DNA from: Mariannaea sp. PMI_226
Taxonomy: Eukaryota > Ascomycota > Sordariomycetes > Hypocreales > Nectriaceae
Length of the DNA stretch: 64,000 nucleotides
Reading direction: 5' to 3'
Assembly: GCA_024336345.1 (NCBI GenBank)
Contig: JANFOG010000001.1
Location: 620,001 to 684,000 of the forward strand
Below are positions 1-11,371 of the stretch, piece after piece (position 1 is the first letter of the stretch; every line of letters begins with the position of its first letter). The notes beneath the pieces were generated by a model. The model worked only from the letters and a program-made list of their open reading frames with translations. It was not told where the DNA came from and made no database searches. The translations under genes were made by a program, and so were the position numbers.

Positions 1-304
1 CCCCGCATGAACCCATTCTACCCAAGAGCTCTGATTCTAGCTCACATGGAAGCTAAACCGCCCCAGCATTGACGCCAACCGTGTGAACCTCACCCCCCTC
101 ATCATAGGGTGCCTGACTGACATCGCACTGAATCCCAGTTAGCATAACTATCATCGTCGGGCCTAATAAGCCCGAGGCCTGGCCTTCCGAGCTCTCTCGT
201 CACCGACGCTTCAGGCACTTTCGATGAACAGCGAGCCCCTGACAGCCATTTAGCCGATCTTCTCTACCTCCCAAGACCCTAACGCCGGCCTCAAGTTGCC
301 AAGC
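1..304. other. Intergenic/5' flank of F-box gene
   Basis: No open frame with coding character is visible. The stretch immediately precedes the first ATG of the F-box-like gene and probably holds its promoter and leader. It contains pyrimidine-rich segments (for example around 186-215) but no motif I can name. Confidence 0.4.
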
Positions 305-1961
305 ATGGACCGTCTCCCACGGGAACTCGTCGAGGAGATACTGGAGAAATATGTCGCACAAGGTCACAAGAATGCTGTTCTCCCACTTCGCCTCGTGTGT
401 CGAGTGTTTGACCAGATCCTCAAGCCCATCGTCTGCCGTACTCTTGGACTCGACTTTTCTCGCCTGAATAGGAGAAGCAACAGACAGCATCCTCGAACGG
501 ATGAACTGCAAACTATTGGCCGCTACTGCAAGAGCATTTACATCGACCTCATGGTCATACGAGACGAATGTGCGTAATTCAACCCTCCCTTTATAACCTG
601 ATCTGAACAATGGATTTGTGTTTTGCTGACACAATTGGTGAGCAGTGGAAGTGGATTTTCTTGCAGATCTCTTCGAACGCGTTCCAGCCATGTCGGACTT
701 TTGTCGCACGTTACACAAGAAGTACTGCATGAACGACCGGTCATTTACGGAATTGGAATACTTTCTGATAGTCGAAGCCATCTTGTTCAACTGCCGCGAC
801 ATCGACCGCCTCCGATTGAATCTCCCCATTCAGCTCGTTGGTCGACATTGCAACGTATCAACCAGAGTCCTCGCCAACACATTGAAGGCGTTTGCTCTGC
901 GCCCCGAGGAGGATTCTGCGCACCTCAAGGCGCTAGTCGTGGAAAATATTACCGACATTGGAATATGTCATCTATGGATGAACCCATCAGACGTGGTGAA
1001 CATTATGAAAGTACTCCAAGCGCTGGAACACCTCGTTCTTACTCTACGACGACACGAAACTGAACCGCAACGGGTGTCGGTATTTGGTGCTTGCCTTTGG
1101 AATTTGATGGCAACCGCAGACCGCTTGCTAAGCTTGTGTTTGATGGGGGCGCATGGAGATGATCGGTCTCCCAGAGATGTGAAGCTGACCAGGTCTCAGC
1201 AGATGCCCGTAGAGGAGTGGCGAGCCAGGTCATTACCTGCTCCAAATGAGCACCTGGTTCTGGCAAATCTAACATGCCTGGAACTTAAGCGAATGGAGTT
1301 GTCTGCCGAGGTCATGATCCGTATCGTGCAGAATTTGGGCTCCACGCTAGAAGAGCTCTACTTGAACGAGGTATATCTGAAAGTGGAACAGGCTCAGGAC
1401 CTCAACGCAGGAGGAAAGGACATTCTTTGGGTTGGTCTTCCAAACCAACGGCCCCCGGCCGAGGGACGATGGATTGCGATGGCACTGAGATGTGCTGCAC
1501 CACACCTGCGAGTTTGCCGGGCATCTTTCCTTGGGTATGATCGCTATCTGAGGGAAGATGTTCCTAATATTCCGGAATTCGACTTTGTCGACCCCTGCGG
1601 TTTAGGTCGTGGTATAACCCAGCGCTTCGTCGAGGTGGTCATGGGCATACAACAGCCAAACATGCCCAATGGAGATCCCGTGGAGTATCTTCCGGCCAAC
1701 TCACAACATGATTACCTCTTAAACCAGCTTAAGCCGCGAAGCCATGCACCGAGAGTGACAGACTACGACACCAACGCACACCAGCTAGACGTAGCGAACC
1801 CGACGTCTGAATGGCTGCGCAAGCTTGACGGCATATTCCAGAACCTAAACTCCAACACGCTCGACGAGCTGCACTACATTGCTGAGACTGCTTGCCGGGG
1901 GATGAATGAAATACAGCGCCGGAGGAGTGAACCGGCAGGCGGCAGGCAGCCCGTCTTCTGA
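305..1961 (+). CDS. F-box-like protein with possible LRR-type C-terminal region
   Basis: Two exons are inferred, 305-569 and 646-1961, giving 526 aa. The intron (570-645) has a GTGCGT donor and GAGCAG acceptor, and splicing joins the frames with a split Leu codon. Residues 1-12 (MDRLPRELVEEI) and the following helices match the start of an F-box, the Skp1-binding part of SCF ubiquitin-ligase adaptors. Around genomic 1260-1380 there is a Leu-spaced stretch (LTCLELKRMEL, then LEELYLNEVYL) resembling leucine-rich repeats, which in this class often bind substrate. The remainder is not recognisable. The start is the only ATG ahead of the F-box motif. The gene converges on CYS3. The F-box call rests on the N-terminal motif only, and the substrate is unknown. 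Confidence 0.75.
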
Positions 1962-2586
1962 TTTTAAACAGCATTGATATGTTTTTTGACTTAACGAGTT
2001 TACGACCATTTGAGGAGTTTCGCTACAGCAAAAGATTAGCTCGAGAGGCTCACGAGATATAAGGTTGAGGGATTCAAAATACGTTTGGAGACACTGATGC
2101 TTCCATGCGACGATATCAAAGCAGCGACTTGACCCGTCTTTTTGGTTGATCGCCCCTAGACTTTTATCACAACAGATACGACTTTGGACCAGAGAGAAAA
2201 GAATAACGCTGCACAGTGTTTACAGTGTTTTTATTATGATACTTGAAGACGATACCTGATCATAGGTATAAATGGGTATTATCCAGGCACACAGCACATT
2301 TAAAAAGACGTAGTGGAGATGCTTATATAGCCATGACTGTATATGTCCTGAATAATATTTCAAACCATTGAAAATAAAGAAAGGAAAAGGAAAAAAAATC
2401 GAATAATGAAACAAAACTCAACGCCTTTTTCCCGTTGTTGCTATATTAAGGGCTATGATTGCCCTGCTTTCCTCTTTGTAAATTGCGTTTGGAGCTAACC
2501 TCTCACCCGTCGAGTTGTCCTCACATTATTGAAGTCTAACGCCTCTAATCACCATCCATCAATGTTTCCCCTCCTCTTTCACTCTC
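1962..2586. other. Convergent intergenic region (3' UTRs)
   Basis: This lies between two genes that point at each other. It is AT-rich and includes A-runs near 2380-2400. It most likely holds the two 3' untranslated regions and poly(A) signals. No gene is seen. Confidence 0.5.
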
Positions 2587-3870
2587 TTAAAATACGCCAT
2601 CAATACCGCGGCCGTTCACACCATTGGTTCCGTTGATCGTTTTCCTGGAAGCCGCCACAGCGTTCTCGAGAGCCTGAAGCACGTCATTCTTGAGATCAAC
2701 GGCATCTTCCACGCCGCAGCTGATACGAACAAGATCATCAAATATGCCTACAGCTTCGCGCTGGTCACGGGGAATCCCAGCGTGGGTCATGCTGCTGGGG
2801 ATTTCGACCAGCGACTCAACGCCGCCTAGGCTCTCAGCGAGAGTGAAGATCTTAGTGAACTGACAGAAGCGCTCTGCCGCGTCGTGGCCGCCTCTAATAC
2901 GGAACGACAACATGCCACCGCCCATGCCGTTTCGGTGCTGTCTCTTGGCAATATGGCGCTGAGGGTGTGATTCAAGACCCGGATAGTTAACTGCGATAAC
3001 GAGAGGTGAGGCCTCGAGGGCGTCTGCTACAGCTGTTGCGTTGCGGCTGGCCTCACGAGCTCGCAGGTGAAGGGTTTTGAGTCCTCTGTGAGCGAGCCAC
3101 GAATCAAAAGCGGAAGGAACTGCGCCAATGGCGTTTTGAAGGAAGCCCAGACGGGCCTTGAGCTCGTCGCTGTTGAAGGCAGCCACACCCATGACCACAT
3201 CGCTGTGACCATTAATGTACTTAGTCACGCTGTGGACGACAATATCGGCACCGAGATCCAGAGGATTTTGTACATAGGGGGACAGGAAAGTGTTATCGAC
3301 TACAACGAGGATGCCATGCTTGTGCGCTTCTGAGACGACTGCTCGGATGTCAACGAGCCGCAAGGTAGGATTGCTGGGGCTCTCAATCCAGATCAGACGA
3401 GTCTGATCAGTGATGTGCTCCGAGATATCGACCTCAATCTCTGGAGTGAAAGTGACTTTTACGCCATGCGCCTTTGCGACTTGTGTGAAATACCGGTGGG
3501 TTCCGCCGTAGACATCTGAGACGGAGATGACATGGCTGCCCGATGCTAAACTCTGCAAGATATTTGCCGTCGTTGCGCTGCCGGAAGAGAAGGCAAGGGC
3601 ATACTTTGCATGCTCGAGTGCAGCAACGGCCGCCTCAAAGTTGGTGCGATTTGGATTGGAAGATCTAGAGTACTCGTACTCACCCACAGGCTTGCCCACG
3701 GCTGTCTGGGCGAACGTTGTGGAGAGGGAGATGGGTTCGATGACGGCGCCGGTGGTGGGGTCGTGCGGGGATCCGGCGTGAACGGCCAGGGTGCCGAAGG
3801 CGTGGACCGGGGACGGAGGACGAGGCGGCGTGGCCACGGGGTCTGAGTTGAGAAGAGGAAGAGCTGACAT
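2587..3870 (-). CDS. CYS3: Cystathionine gamma-lyase (CYS3)
   Basis: A single-exon 427-aa protein. It is a PLP enzyme of the Cys/Met-metabolism family that cleaves cystathionine to cysteine, 2-oxobutyrate and ammonia in the reverse transsulfuration pathway (cytosolic). It resembles yeast Cys3 throughout: IEPISLSTTF near residue 44, EYEYSRSSNPNR near 64, LAFSSGSATT near 92, VSDVYGGTHRYF near 116, VVDNTFLSPY near 190, and HSVTKYINGHSD, where Lys217 should carry PLP. The C-terminal FTLAESLGGVESL motif is also typical. The start at 3870 is the first ATG in frame; upstream in-frame sequence opens only with TTG. The N-terminal 20 residues are Pro-rich and the last 15 Gly/Asn-rich, as in other filamentous fungi. 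Cystathionine gamma-synthase is a less good match because the GGVESL and FDDLVRISCGVED regions follow Cys3. Confidence 0.93.
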   Translation of the reverse strand: MSALPLLNSDPVATPPRPPSPVHAFGTLAVHAGSPHDPTTGAVIEPISLSTTFAQTAVGKPVGEYEYSRSSNPNRTNFEAAVAALEHAKYALAFSSGSATTANILQSLASGSHVISVSDVYGGTHRYFTQVAKAHGVKVTFTPEIEVDISEHITDQTRLIWIESPSNPTLRLVDIRAVVSEAHKHGILVVVDNTFLSPYVQNPLDLGADIVVHSVTKYINGHSDVVMGVAAFNSDELKARLGFLQNAIGAVPSAFDSWLAHRGLKTLHLRAREASRNATAVADALEASPLVIAVNYPGLESHPQRHIAKRQHRNGMGGGMLSFRIRGGHDAAERFCQFTKIFTLAESLGGVESLVEIPSSMTHAGIPRDQREAVGIFDDLVRISCGVEDAVDLKNDVLQALENAVAASRKTINGTNGVNGRGIDGVF

Positions 3871-4388
3871 TTTGGTAGAGTCTGAGAGTAGAAATGCAAT
3901 GGGCAATTGGGATAGTAATCAGGTTTCTAAGTCAGAGAAGAAAGTTGGCTTTGATGGAAGGTCTCAGTTTGCAAGTGAGAGGGACAGAAAGCTTGCTCTT
4001 TATGCAGCTTAAAGCGCGGAAGAAGCACTTCCTATTGCTGCTGCAAGTTGCACCCCTGGGCGGTAGTCAACTTCTGTTGTTGATACGGTACGTTGAGATT
4101 CGGGATATTTATGAACTTGTATCCTTCTCCTTTGCGCAATTCAAGGGCGGGATGGTGGAAGTGTGAAGAGTTGAGTCAAGGGCGATGGTCCGAGGGTGGT
4201 TGGTTGGCGGAGACTGGGAAGATTTTAAACAAAACGATGAGCGGCAGGTGACGGGAAGCCCCAAACTTAAACAATCACGTCAGGGCTAGACGGAATTGAG
4301 AAGCAAATTACTTTTAAGCACGCGATGGATTAACTTGGCAATGGTAAAGCTTGAGTGAATTCTCGATGCGATGGAAGAAGTCGATGTA

Positions 4389-4423
4389 TGTGCGTGTGCG
4401 TGTGCGTGCGCGTGTCGTGTGTG
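4389..4423. repeat. TGCG/TG microsatellite
   Basis: Imperfect alternating TGTGCG/TGCGCG units upstream of CYS3. It is an alternating purine-pyrimidine tract. Confidence 0.7.
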
Positions 4424-5494
4424 GTGTCAGTTCGTTGACTGAGGATGATTTAGGGTCAGGAAACAAGGAGGTCGATGGACAATTGGAATTCTTATACTGG
4501 TCTTTCTACCTAGGTAATCAAATGGACATCTCAAGTGTATCTTACTAATTAATGGCATGCGTTTACGCAGGTCCGAAGAAAATGATTCCAGGAGGCTAAT
4601 TTGTAAGGCAGTTGGTAGGTAGCATCGAACAAGAGTCAATTTGCCCCTCCAGTCTTTCGACATCAACAAGGTCCTGTCATCGCGGGGGAGCACGCAATTC
4701 TGCATTTCATCAATGACGCAATTATTTTCCATGACAAAGACCAAAAGACCGAGACGGGAGGCAAGGGAGGTGGAAGCCGATCACGGTGATCCCTGCAGGA
4801 AGCCCGCGCGCACACGGGTTCGAATGAGGCACCGGGTTGGAGGGGATAGCTACTGCGACGAAACTCGCGTTCAAGCGGTGTGGTAGTAGGATGTGAGTTG
4901 ACAAATGTGACTGCTGCTTACAGTATCCCTTTCATACCATGTGTGCTGCGTTGTCTGCAGTACATGTCTATATTGGGTACTTTGCACCACCTCCCATGTC
5001 CTCGAAGTACTTTTGAAGGAGGAATGGCTTGCGCCAGAAATAAACAGGTAGAAGCGAGAGCATGGCTATGTTGGGGAGGTGACGGGCAGAAGCGGCTCAT
5101 TCGCCTGATGGTGTGTGTGTGGCGCTCAATGGGCGGTAAAAGATGCGACGATTATATATGTTAGCCAAGGATCGAGAAGGGAAGCGAATGAAAATTATGT
5201 TGGATGAAGAGCGAAACATCCATATACATAGTAAAATATGATGTATGTCCTTGAGATAGCCAGAAAGGATTAGCTAAGATAGTCTCTGCTCCCAGGAGAG
5301 GAATGAAGTCTCCTGTCGGATCGGGAATGTTGCTTCGTCATGACAAACAAATATTAAGGTTATACCATAGCATAGTTACCTGAGAGTAGCAGCAGGAAAG
5401 GAGGGTGGGTGATTGCGAGAGCTAGAGAAGAGGGATAGGCCTCCAATGGTCAAATATGCAGCTTGGCATTGCATACCTACTGTAGCCACGTTCA

Positions 5495-5506
5495 GTACCT
5501 AGGTAC
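5495..5506. repeat. GTACCTAGGTAC palindrome (dispersed motif)
   Basis: A perfect 12-bp palindrome. It is one of many copies of the GGTACCTAGG/ACCTAAGGT motif family found across the intergenic DNA of this window. Confidence 0.6.
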
Positions 5507-6793
5507 AGATTATAGTCTGTTCATTTGTACAAGAGAGAAAAGTTGAAACCTGATCGTCTCGGGGTTTTCGGTATTAAACCTTAGATATGACCTTTGTTAG
5601 AAGTACAATCGTCAACTTTCGTACTTCGGACTTTTATGATACGAACACTCGATACGAATACGAGGTCTACGTAAAATGGGCGGGATTGTTTCGGTAGGCT
5701 CAAAAGTGGTGCCTGTGCTTACAGACGTACCTGGGTAATCTACTGCAGACTCCAGACTATTACCAAAAGTACACCCAGTTAGAGCTGCGGGTCAGTGAGG
5801 GAGAGGGTGTGCGATTGGGAGGCCTAAAAGCCGCTTTTTGCAGCGTCAAGAACACAGTCTTGGCATCACGGTTACCATGGTGGCAGATCTCAGCTAGATG
5901 AGTGGACGAGATTCCGGAGGACGGACGTTCAGCCTAGCAGGGGGAGGTATGCTTCCAGTTCTCCATCCCGAGTTCCAGATTCTACATAGTACAGGAGCCT
6001 ATCCCGAAAGTTGAAGCCTCGGGGTGCCTTGCATCTCTTCTTCCTGGCAATGTCTTTGCTGTCGCCCGCCGAAAAAGGCTCTATTTGTCATGGGGCTTTC
6101 TTACGCTATGATGTTTGAGATGTAAATACCTCGTGCTTTACAGATGCCACCCGGGATGATGTCTCGTTGATTGGGTGAGAAAGGGAAGGGCCGAAGTCTT
6201 GGGTGACAGAAAGGGCATAACCAAAGGACCTTGGACCTTGCTTGATATAAGTGTTGGGATTTTGTATGCATGGGGATGGGTAGACGGATAGAGAGAGACA
6301 TGGACGATGGGAAGAGAGGACAAAGTTGGGGCGATCGAGAAGGCCCTGGACCTGGCAGCTTGTGGAATCCCACCTGCTTTCCTGCCTCAAGGTCCTGCCA
6401 GCCTTGTTCACAGGGACTTGCAGAACTGGTACAGATTCGAGGTCGACAAGGGACGAGGCAGATATATCATGCATCAGACCAGTTGCAGTATTAGGTTCAC
6501 CAGCCGGCTGGTCGGGAAGATTGCCCGATGGGATGGGAAGTGTGGGTGAGAGACTGGCAGCGGAACATGGATCATGGGCTGAGGATTAATAATGACATGG
6601 AGGCAGGGGCTGGGGAGCGTTTGCAGTCAATCACATTGATTCTTCTTCACCGTCTTGTTCCAAATCTCCCCATTATTCGGCGATCTCCAGCAACCGAGAA
6701 GCAGAGTGATGATACGACTTAGGCTCATACCACCCGGGTCTTTCTCCACGCAAGCACCGCGCCTGGCCTGGCCAACAGAGCAGAGCCTCGGAA

Positions 6794-6812
6794 GGGGGGG
6801 GGGGGGGGGGGG
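6794..6812. repeat. Poly-G tract, 19 nt
   Basis: An uninterrupted run of 19 G on the plus strand. It is probably length-variable and could form a G-quadruplex. Confidence 0.85.
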
Positions 6813-7335
6813 CCAACAGAGAGCATAGTCAATGGACGGACCCCTTGACCCCCGTCTTCCGCCTGGCCCGCCATCGGCCCGCCCAATCATGAAAAGGTCT
6901 AGTAAAGTTCTGGTCAGATATGGGCATGTCCTATGGTAGTTATAGCATGAGGTGGTGATCAAGGGTCCTTGAAAGCTTTCAAGATAACGATGGGGATCTT
7001 GTGCCTGTTCACAATTAGGAATGCTAGATTGGGGTTGTCTTGTCGTTGATTGTATTACCTATTGTCCTATTTGGGTCGGGGATGGAGCTGTTTGGTTTTT
7101 GTACACCTTACCCACCGTATCCAGGGTACTTACTATGTACCAAGGTACCTAGGGTTAGGTAGAAGCAGTGGAAATCACACATGGTAGAAAGCGCGTTTCA
7201 AGTACTTTGCCCAGGTATTAGTTGACGGACGAAAAGAGGCCGAACCTGATCTACTAAACGATTGACGTAGGTAAGCTAGCTACCTGCTAGGTCGTTAGTT
7301 ATAGCGAGTACGCCGCGGGGAGGATTGCAAGTGGA

Positions 7336-8316
7336 ATGCTGCACCTGTCAAACCTGCCTGGGGCTGTGTCACACTACGTAATCACTTCTATAGGTCTTGT
7401 TGCTGCTCCTTCTCATTCTCTCACACTCTGTATTTCTCTCGACCTTCCTTCTTTCCCTTACCCCTGTCTCTCTCTCTGTCTCTCTCGCTCTCTTTCTCTT
7501 CTCCTCATCATCTCACTTACAGCAAAAACAACAACAACAACAAACTTCTCAACAAAAAAAATCTACATGTATGCTTGACTGACACCTGACGAGATACTTG
7601 CATTGGCGCCAACTACGTGTTTCCCTCGTCTCAGCATTGAACGATCCACAATTCACCCACGCCCACATATCCCCGGCGGACCAAATAACCACCCATCTTT
7701 GGTGCTGTAATCCCCCGGCTCCGAAAAAGTCGACGCCGTCACCGACTCGCCGGTCGTGGACGCCATCCCTGTTGTGGCAGTGCCCTCTAGCTCCGCTCGC
7801 GCGTCTTCTCGTTGGCCTACTTTGCCTTTGCCTGCCTTTCCCTCAATTCACGCCCTTGTCCACCGTCGTCGCATCCCACTCGACAGCACCCAGCAACACA
7901 GGAGGCTGCCAGAAAATCGTTCCTTTCTTCTCAGGACGGGGCTCCGGGCAACTTCTCGACCGCCCCGCTACCCGTGCCTCCAATTCGCTTTCTGGGGGAA
8001 CTCCGTCCATCACGACGCACTGAGCCGCAAGCTGCACGCACACCTTCCTTTCTTTCGAAAACATTCCCCCCTGGCCAGCAGCTGTGTTCAACCACGCTCC
8101 TCGTCACATTCTCTATAGAATATGCCATGAAACTTCTTCTCTGATAAAAACCACCTTCAATTGCGTCCATCTCTCTCACATTCAACGAGGCGCCCCACGC
8201 CTCCGCGGCCATGCTGCGACTGCGACTCTTGTCCCCGGTCCTCTCATCGAAATCTTTGAGAGCTAGTTGACGACACATGAAATTTTCTTGGCTAGACTTC
8301 CTCACCTCCCTTAGCT
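7336..8316 (+). promoter_or_regulatory. Probable long CT-rich leader with upstream ATG frames
   Basis: The plus strand becomes strongly pyrimidine-rich (for example 7415-7510) and stays so up to the start codon at 8317, a pattern common in fungal leaders. Upstream ATG frames include one from 7336 ending at 7578, with a nested ATG-TAT-GCT-TGA frame at 7567-7578. If transcribed, these could reduce initiation at 8317. The transcript start is not visible, so this is inference from composition. Confidence 0.35.
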
Positions 8317-9930
8317 ATGCCACCTCGCCGTTCTCACAAGAAGTCCCGTGCGGGATGTCGCAGGTGCAAGAACAGGAAGATCAAGGTATATCTTTCCCCG
8401 TCTAGCTGTTTGCTTGCCGAAACTTCCGCAAGTTGCCTTCTGTTCCTGATATCAATATGGATCTCTCCTCCCGGGACGTTTTGAACCCGAATGCTGACCC
8501 TCTTCCTTGTGGTGCAGTGCGATGAAGTCCATCCGCGGTGTGGAAACTGCGCCAAACATGGCGTGCTCTGCGATTTCGGCAATCCAGACGTCCTTGACGA
8601 ACTCGTCGCCTCAACCACCAGCTCCGAGAGCAATGGAGCTCCCACCCCAAAGCCTACTACACCTCCTCTGCAAATCCCAAAGACTCCATCGATACGACAC
8701 TCATCGATTTCAAATGCCTCGAAAATGGCTGCCTCAACCCCCTTTTATGCTCAACCCTCGACCACCCTGACGACTTCACTATCGGGACAAGTTGACAGAA
8801 TGTTGGAGCTGCGCTTGATGCATCAATACACCACGGTTACCTCCAAGACACTATTGAACAATTCTCCTGCCACCGAGGATATCTGGTCTCGCGCTGTACC
8901 GCAGATGGCGTTTGCGAAACCTTACCTAATGGATGCCATTCTTTCCGTTGCAGCCTTCCACCTTCGTTCTCTCACCCCAGACGACAAGGCTTTAGTCCGC
9001 GCATCCCATGCCTATTCCGCCTCCACATTAGCTGCTTATTGCGCTTCGCTCAATTCTGGAATTACTCCTGAAAACGCTGAAGCTCTCTTCTTGACCGCTG
9101 CCCTGATTGCGTTCCAGGCCATCGCCTCTCGCATTTTTATCAAAGACGACGCCGATGCCGACCCTAATGATCCGACGAGTCGATATGCACTTCCTCTGGC
9201 CTGGTTTCATTCTTTCCAAGGTGTTAAGACGGTCGTAGCCGCTTCCTGGCTCTGGATCCGCAACAGCACAGCCGTTAAGGCCGTCATCGATTCTCAACCT
9301 AGCTTCCAACTGGACCTAAACCCTCGATCAAATCATTCTTTCTTCGGACACCTCCTCGAAGGCTTGGACGAGGAACTCGTGGCTGAAGATCCGCGGTTTG
9401 TCAACGCTACCGCTCAGGCCTATTCGCATGCCGTCTGCGTCGTCAACTGGGCCCACAAGAAACGTTATCCAGCGGCCACACTTGCTTTCCTTGCCACCGT
9501 CTCGAGGCGCTTTGTAGAGCTTGTGGAAGCAAAAAGACCCCGCGCATTGGCAATTCTCGCCTGCTTTTTTGCGCTCTTGAAGCGAATGGACACATGGTGG
9601 CTTCAGGACGTATCTCGGAGGGAGGTAATGGGGCTGGTCGGCATGTTCGAACCAGGATCAAAATGGTGGCGACATCTCGAATGGCCTGTCAGGATAGCCT
9701 TGTGGGATGGAGATACCATTCCACAGGATGTTTGGGGAACAGATTGGGATACTGAGCCTCCTGAGCAGGAAGGTTCTGTCCAGTCTATGTTGCACCATAT
9801 CGAAATGATGGCCGATATGCTCAATCAACAACCCATGCTGTATCCAATACCACCTATGGCGCCTCCTCCACATACCCCAGCTCCTCAAACCGCCCCAGAA
9901 GACTACCTTGAAGCAGTCTCACCAGATTGA
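8317..9930 (+). CDS. Zn2Cys6 transcription factor, UPC2-like family
   Basis: Two exons, 8317-8385 and 8518-9930, give 493 aa. The 132-nt intron (GTATAT donor, GTGCAG acceptor) interrupts the zinc cluster, a common position in fungi. The joined N-terminus shows a complete Zn2Cys6 binuclear cluster: Cys14, 17, 24, 31, 34 and 41, with CRRCKNRKIKCDE at its core. A Ser/Thr/Pro-rich linker follows, then a helical domain beginning near LELRLMHQYTTVTSKTL. This layout matches the family commonly annotated as sterol uptake control protein (Upc2-like), in which the C-terminal domain senses sterol. Here the ligand is not proven and the name reflects family resemblance only. The last 30 residues are Pro-rich. 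The nuclear role is inferred from the DNA-binding domain. Confidence 0.88.
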
Positions 9931-11371
9931 CGAGATTTTATCAAGCTACTTGAATCCAATCTCTCTCGCTGACACACGCCTCACACTATCTGACACCCTT
10001 CTAGACGCTCGTTTCCCTCCCTCAATTTACACTCCCTGCTATTTGGCAAATCATTTTCAACACTCTTGTTCTTAAGTCCATTGGTCAGGTCAAAATAATG
10101 AATAGTAATGATTACATCACATGAGGATAATTCGGAAGTTGGATAACATACATGCAATAAAGATTTGGCGAAGAAGAAGTATATTATGGAGGAAATAATG
10201 AGCCTTTCTCGGAACTATAGAGGACTGACATGCGTTCGTCAGTAAACTGCTGCAAGCACGGGGATTTACCAACCGTTCCTGGCAATGCTGGGTTGTTTGA
10301 CAGGCTTTTTTGCAATAACCCGGGCCAAAGATATGAACAGCAGAGCTATGATGTACACACCCCTCTCAGATCGAGATCGGAATACTGGTCAGAAGAGGCC
10401 TCAGCTGCCGAGGTGGCAAACTGGCGACTGCGTACGCCAATGAAACTGAGGTCGGAATACCACGCGAGGCTAGCATGGACTGGGTGATGTTACCGGGGCT
10501 GGGTCCCGAAGATGAGATCTCCTATTCCAAAAGCTGAGGCTGCAGCGAGAGGAAATAGAATTAACTAACATGAGTCAAACCCTGAAACTGAATGGCAGCA
10601 TTTCTGCCGTTCGATCTGCATTGATCTGCAGGATTGCCTTCGTTTCGTCCGTCTGGTCCGAGTCTGAGTTTGAGACACGATAGACTACAAAATCTATCTA
10701 CTTGTACATGTGTATTTTGAGGCGTTTGGACAAGTGTCTGTACGATTCAGCTCGACAACCCGTATCGGGGACATATTTAGACTCACTTTGAATATCTTTC
10801 ATGCGCTATTCTACCGTGTTTGTGGTGTGTACTTCTGGTTCGAACCAAAAAGTACATTGTTAATTCCCTATGTATGTATCCCCTTTGAGTTAGGAGAAGC
10901 CCCCAGAGTCCTCCTCCAAGAGTTGATTATGCGTGACTTGAGATTTCTGATATCCAGGATATTTTTCATTTGTAGCAGTTGGACAATTTTCAGCTTCATT
11001 GGTTGATTGTGATGCGATTCGTGACTGGTCTAATGTTACTGTCGCTGACCATGCATTGTGTTTACCACCAGATAGGGTCGTTGACATACTGAGGGAAATG
11101 GGCTTTGGCATTCCTGATCAAAGCCATGTAATGCTTGATGCTGGGATTCTTATATCTCTGTGGTTTTCTTTCTGCATTGCTTTTGGACATTTCTCCTTAT
11201 TTATAATCGTCAATATGCAGCAACATGTATAGATATAATTAACAATAAGAATGTAACCCGAGAAAATCTCATCAATTGACATGGTCTTCTCAAGACCTTT
11301 TTTCCAGACGCCCAACTCCATGTCCGTAATTGATTTCTTGTCGTTCTTCACTCTCTGCTCTCTCCCTCTAT
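9931..11371. other. Convergent intergenic region
   Basis: This lies between the UPC2-like gene (+) and RPF2 (-). Short open frames exist (for example near 10.2-10.5 and 10.7-11.0 kb) but lack recognisable motifs and coding character. Mainly 3' untranslated sequence is expected at the two ends. Confidence 0.4.

Larger units (their letters stand above)
3871..8316. other. Long intergenic tract with promoter of CYS3 and leader of downstream regulator
   Basis: About 4.4 kb without a convincing gene. The left end is the CYS3 promoter. The middle (about 4.3-7.2 kb) carries simple repeats and GTACCTAGGTAC-type motifs; open frames there are short and overlap on several strands, as expected by chance. 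From about 7.38 kb to 8.3 kb the plus strand is strongly CT-rich with several short ATG frames, which fits a long transcribed leader of the Zn2Cys6 gene starting at 8317. Confidence 0.45.

Noticed and set aside
4814..4826. GGTTCGAAT resembling a tRNA B-box
   Set aside because: No matching A-box, anticodon stem or acceptor pairing could be found around it on either strand.
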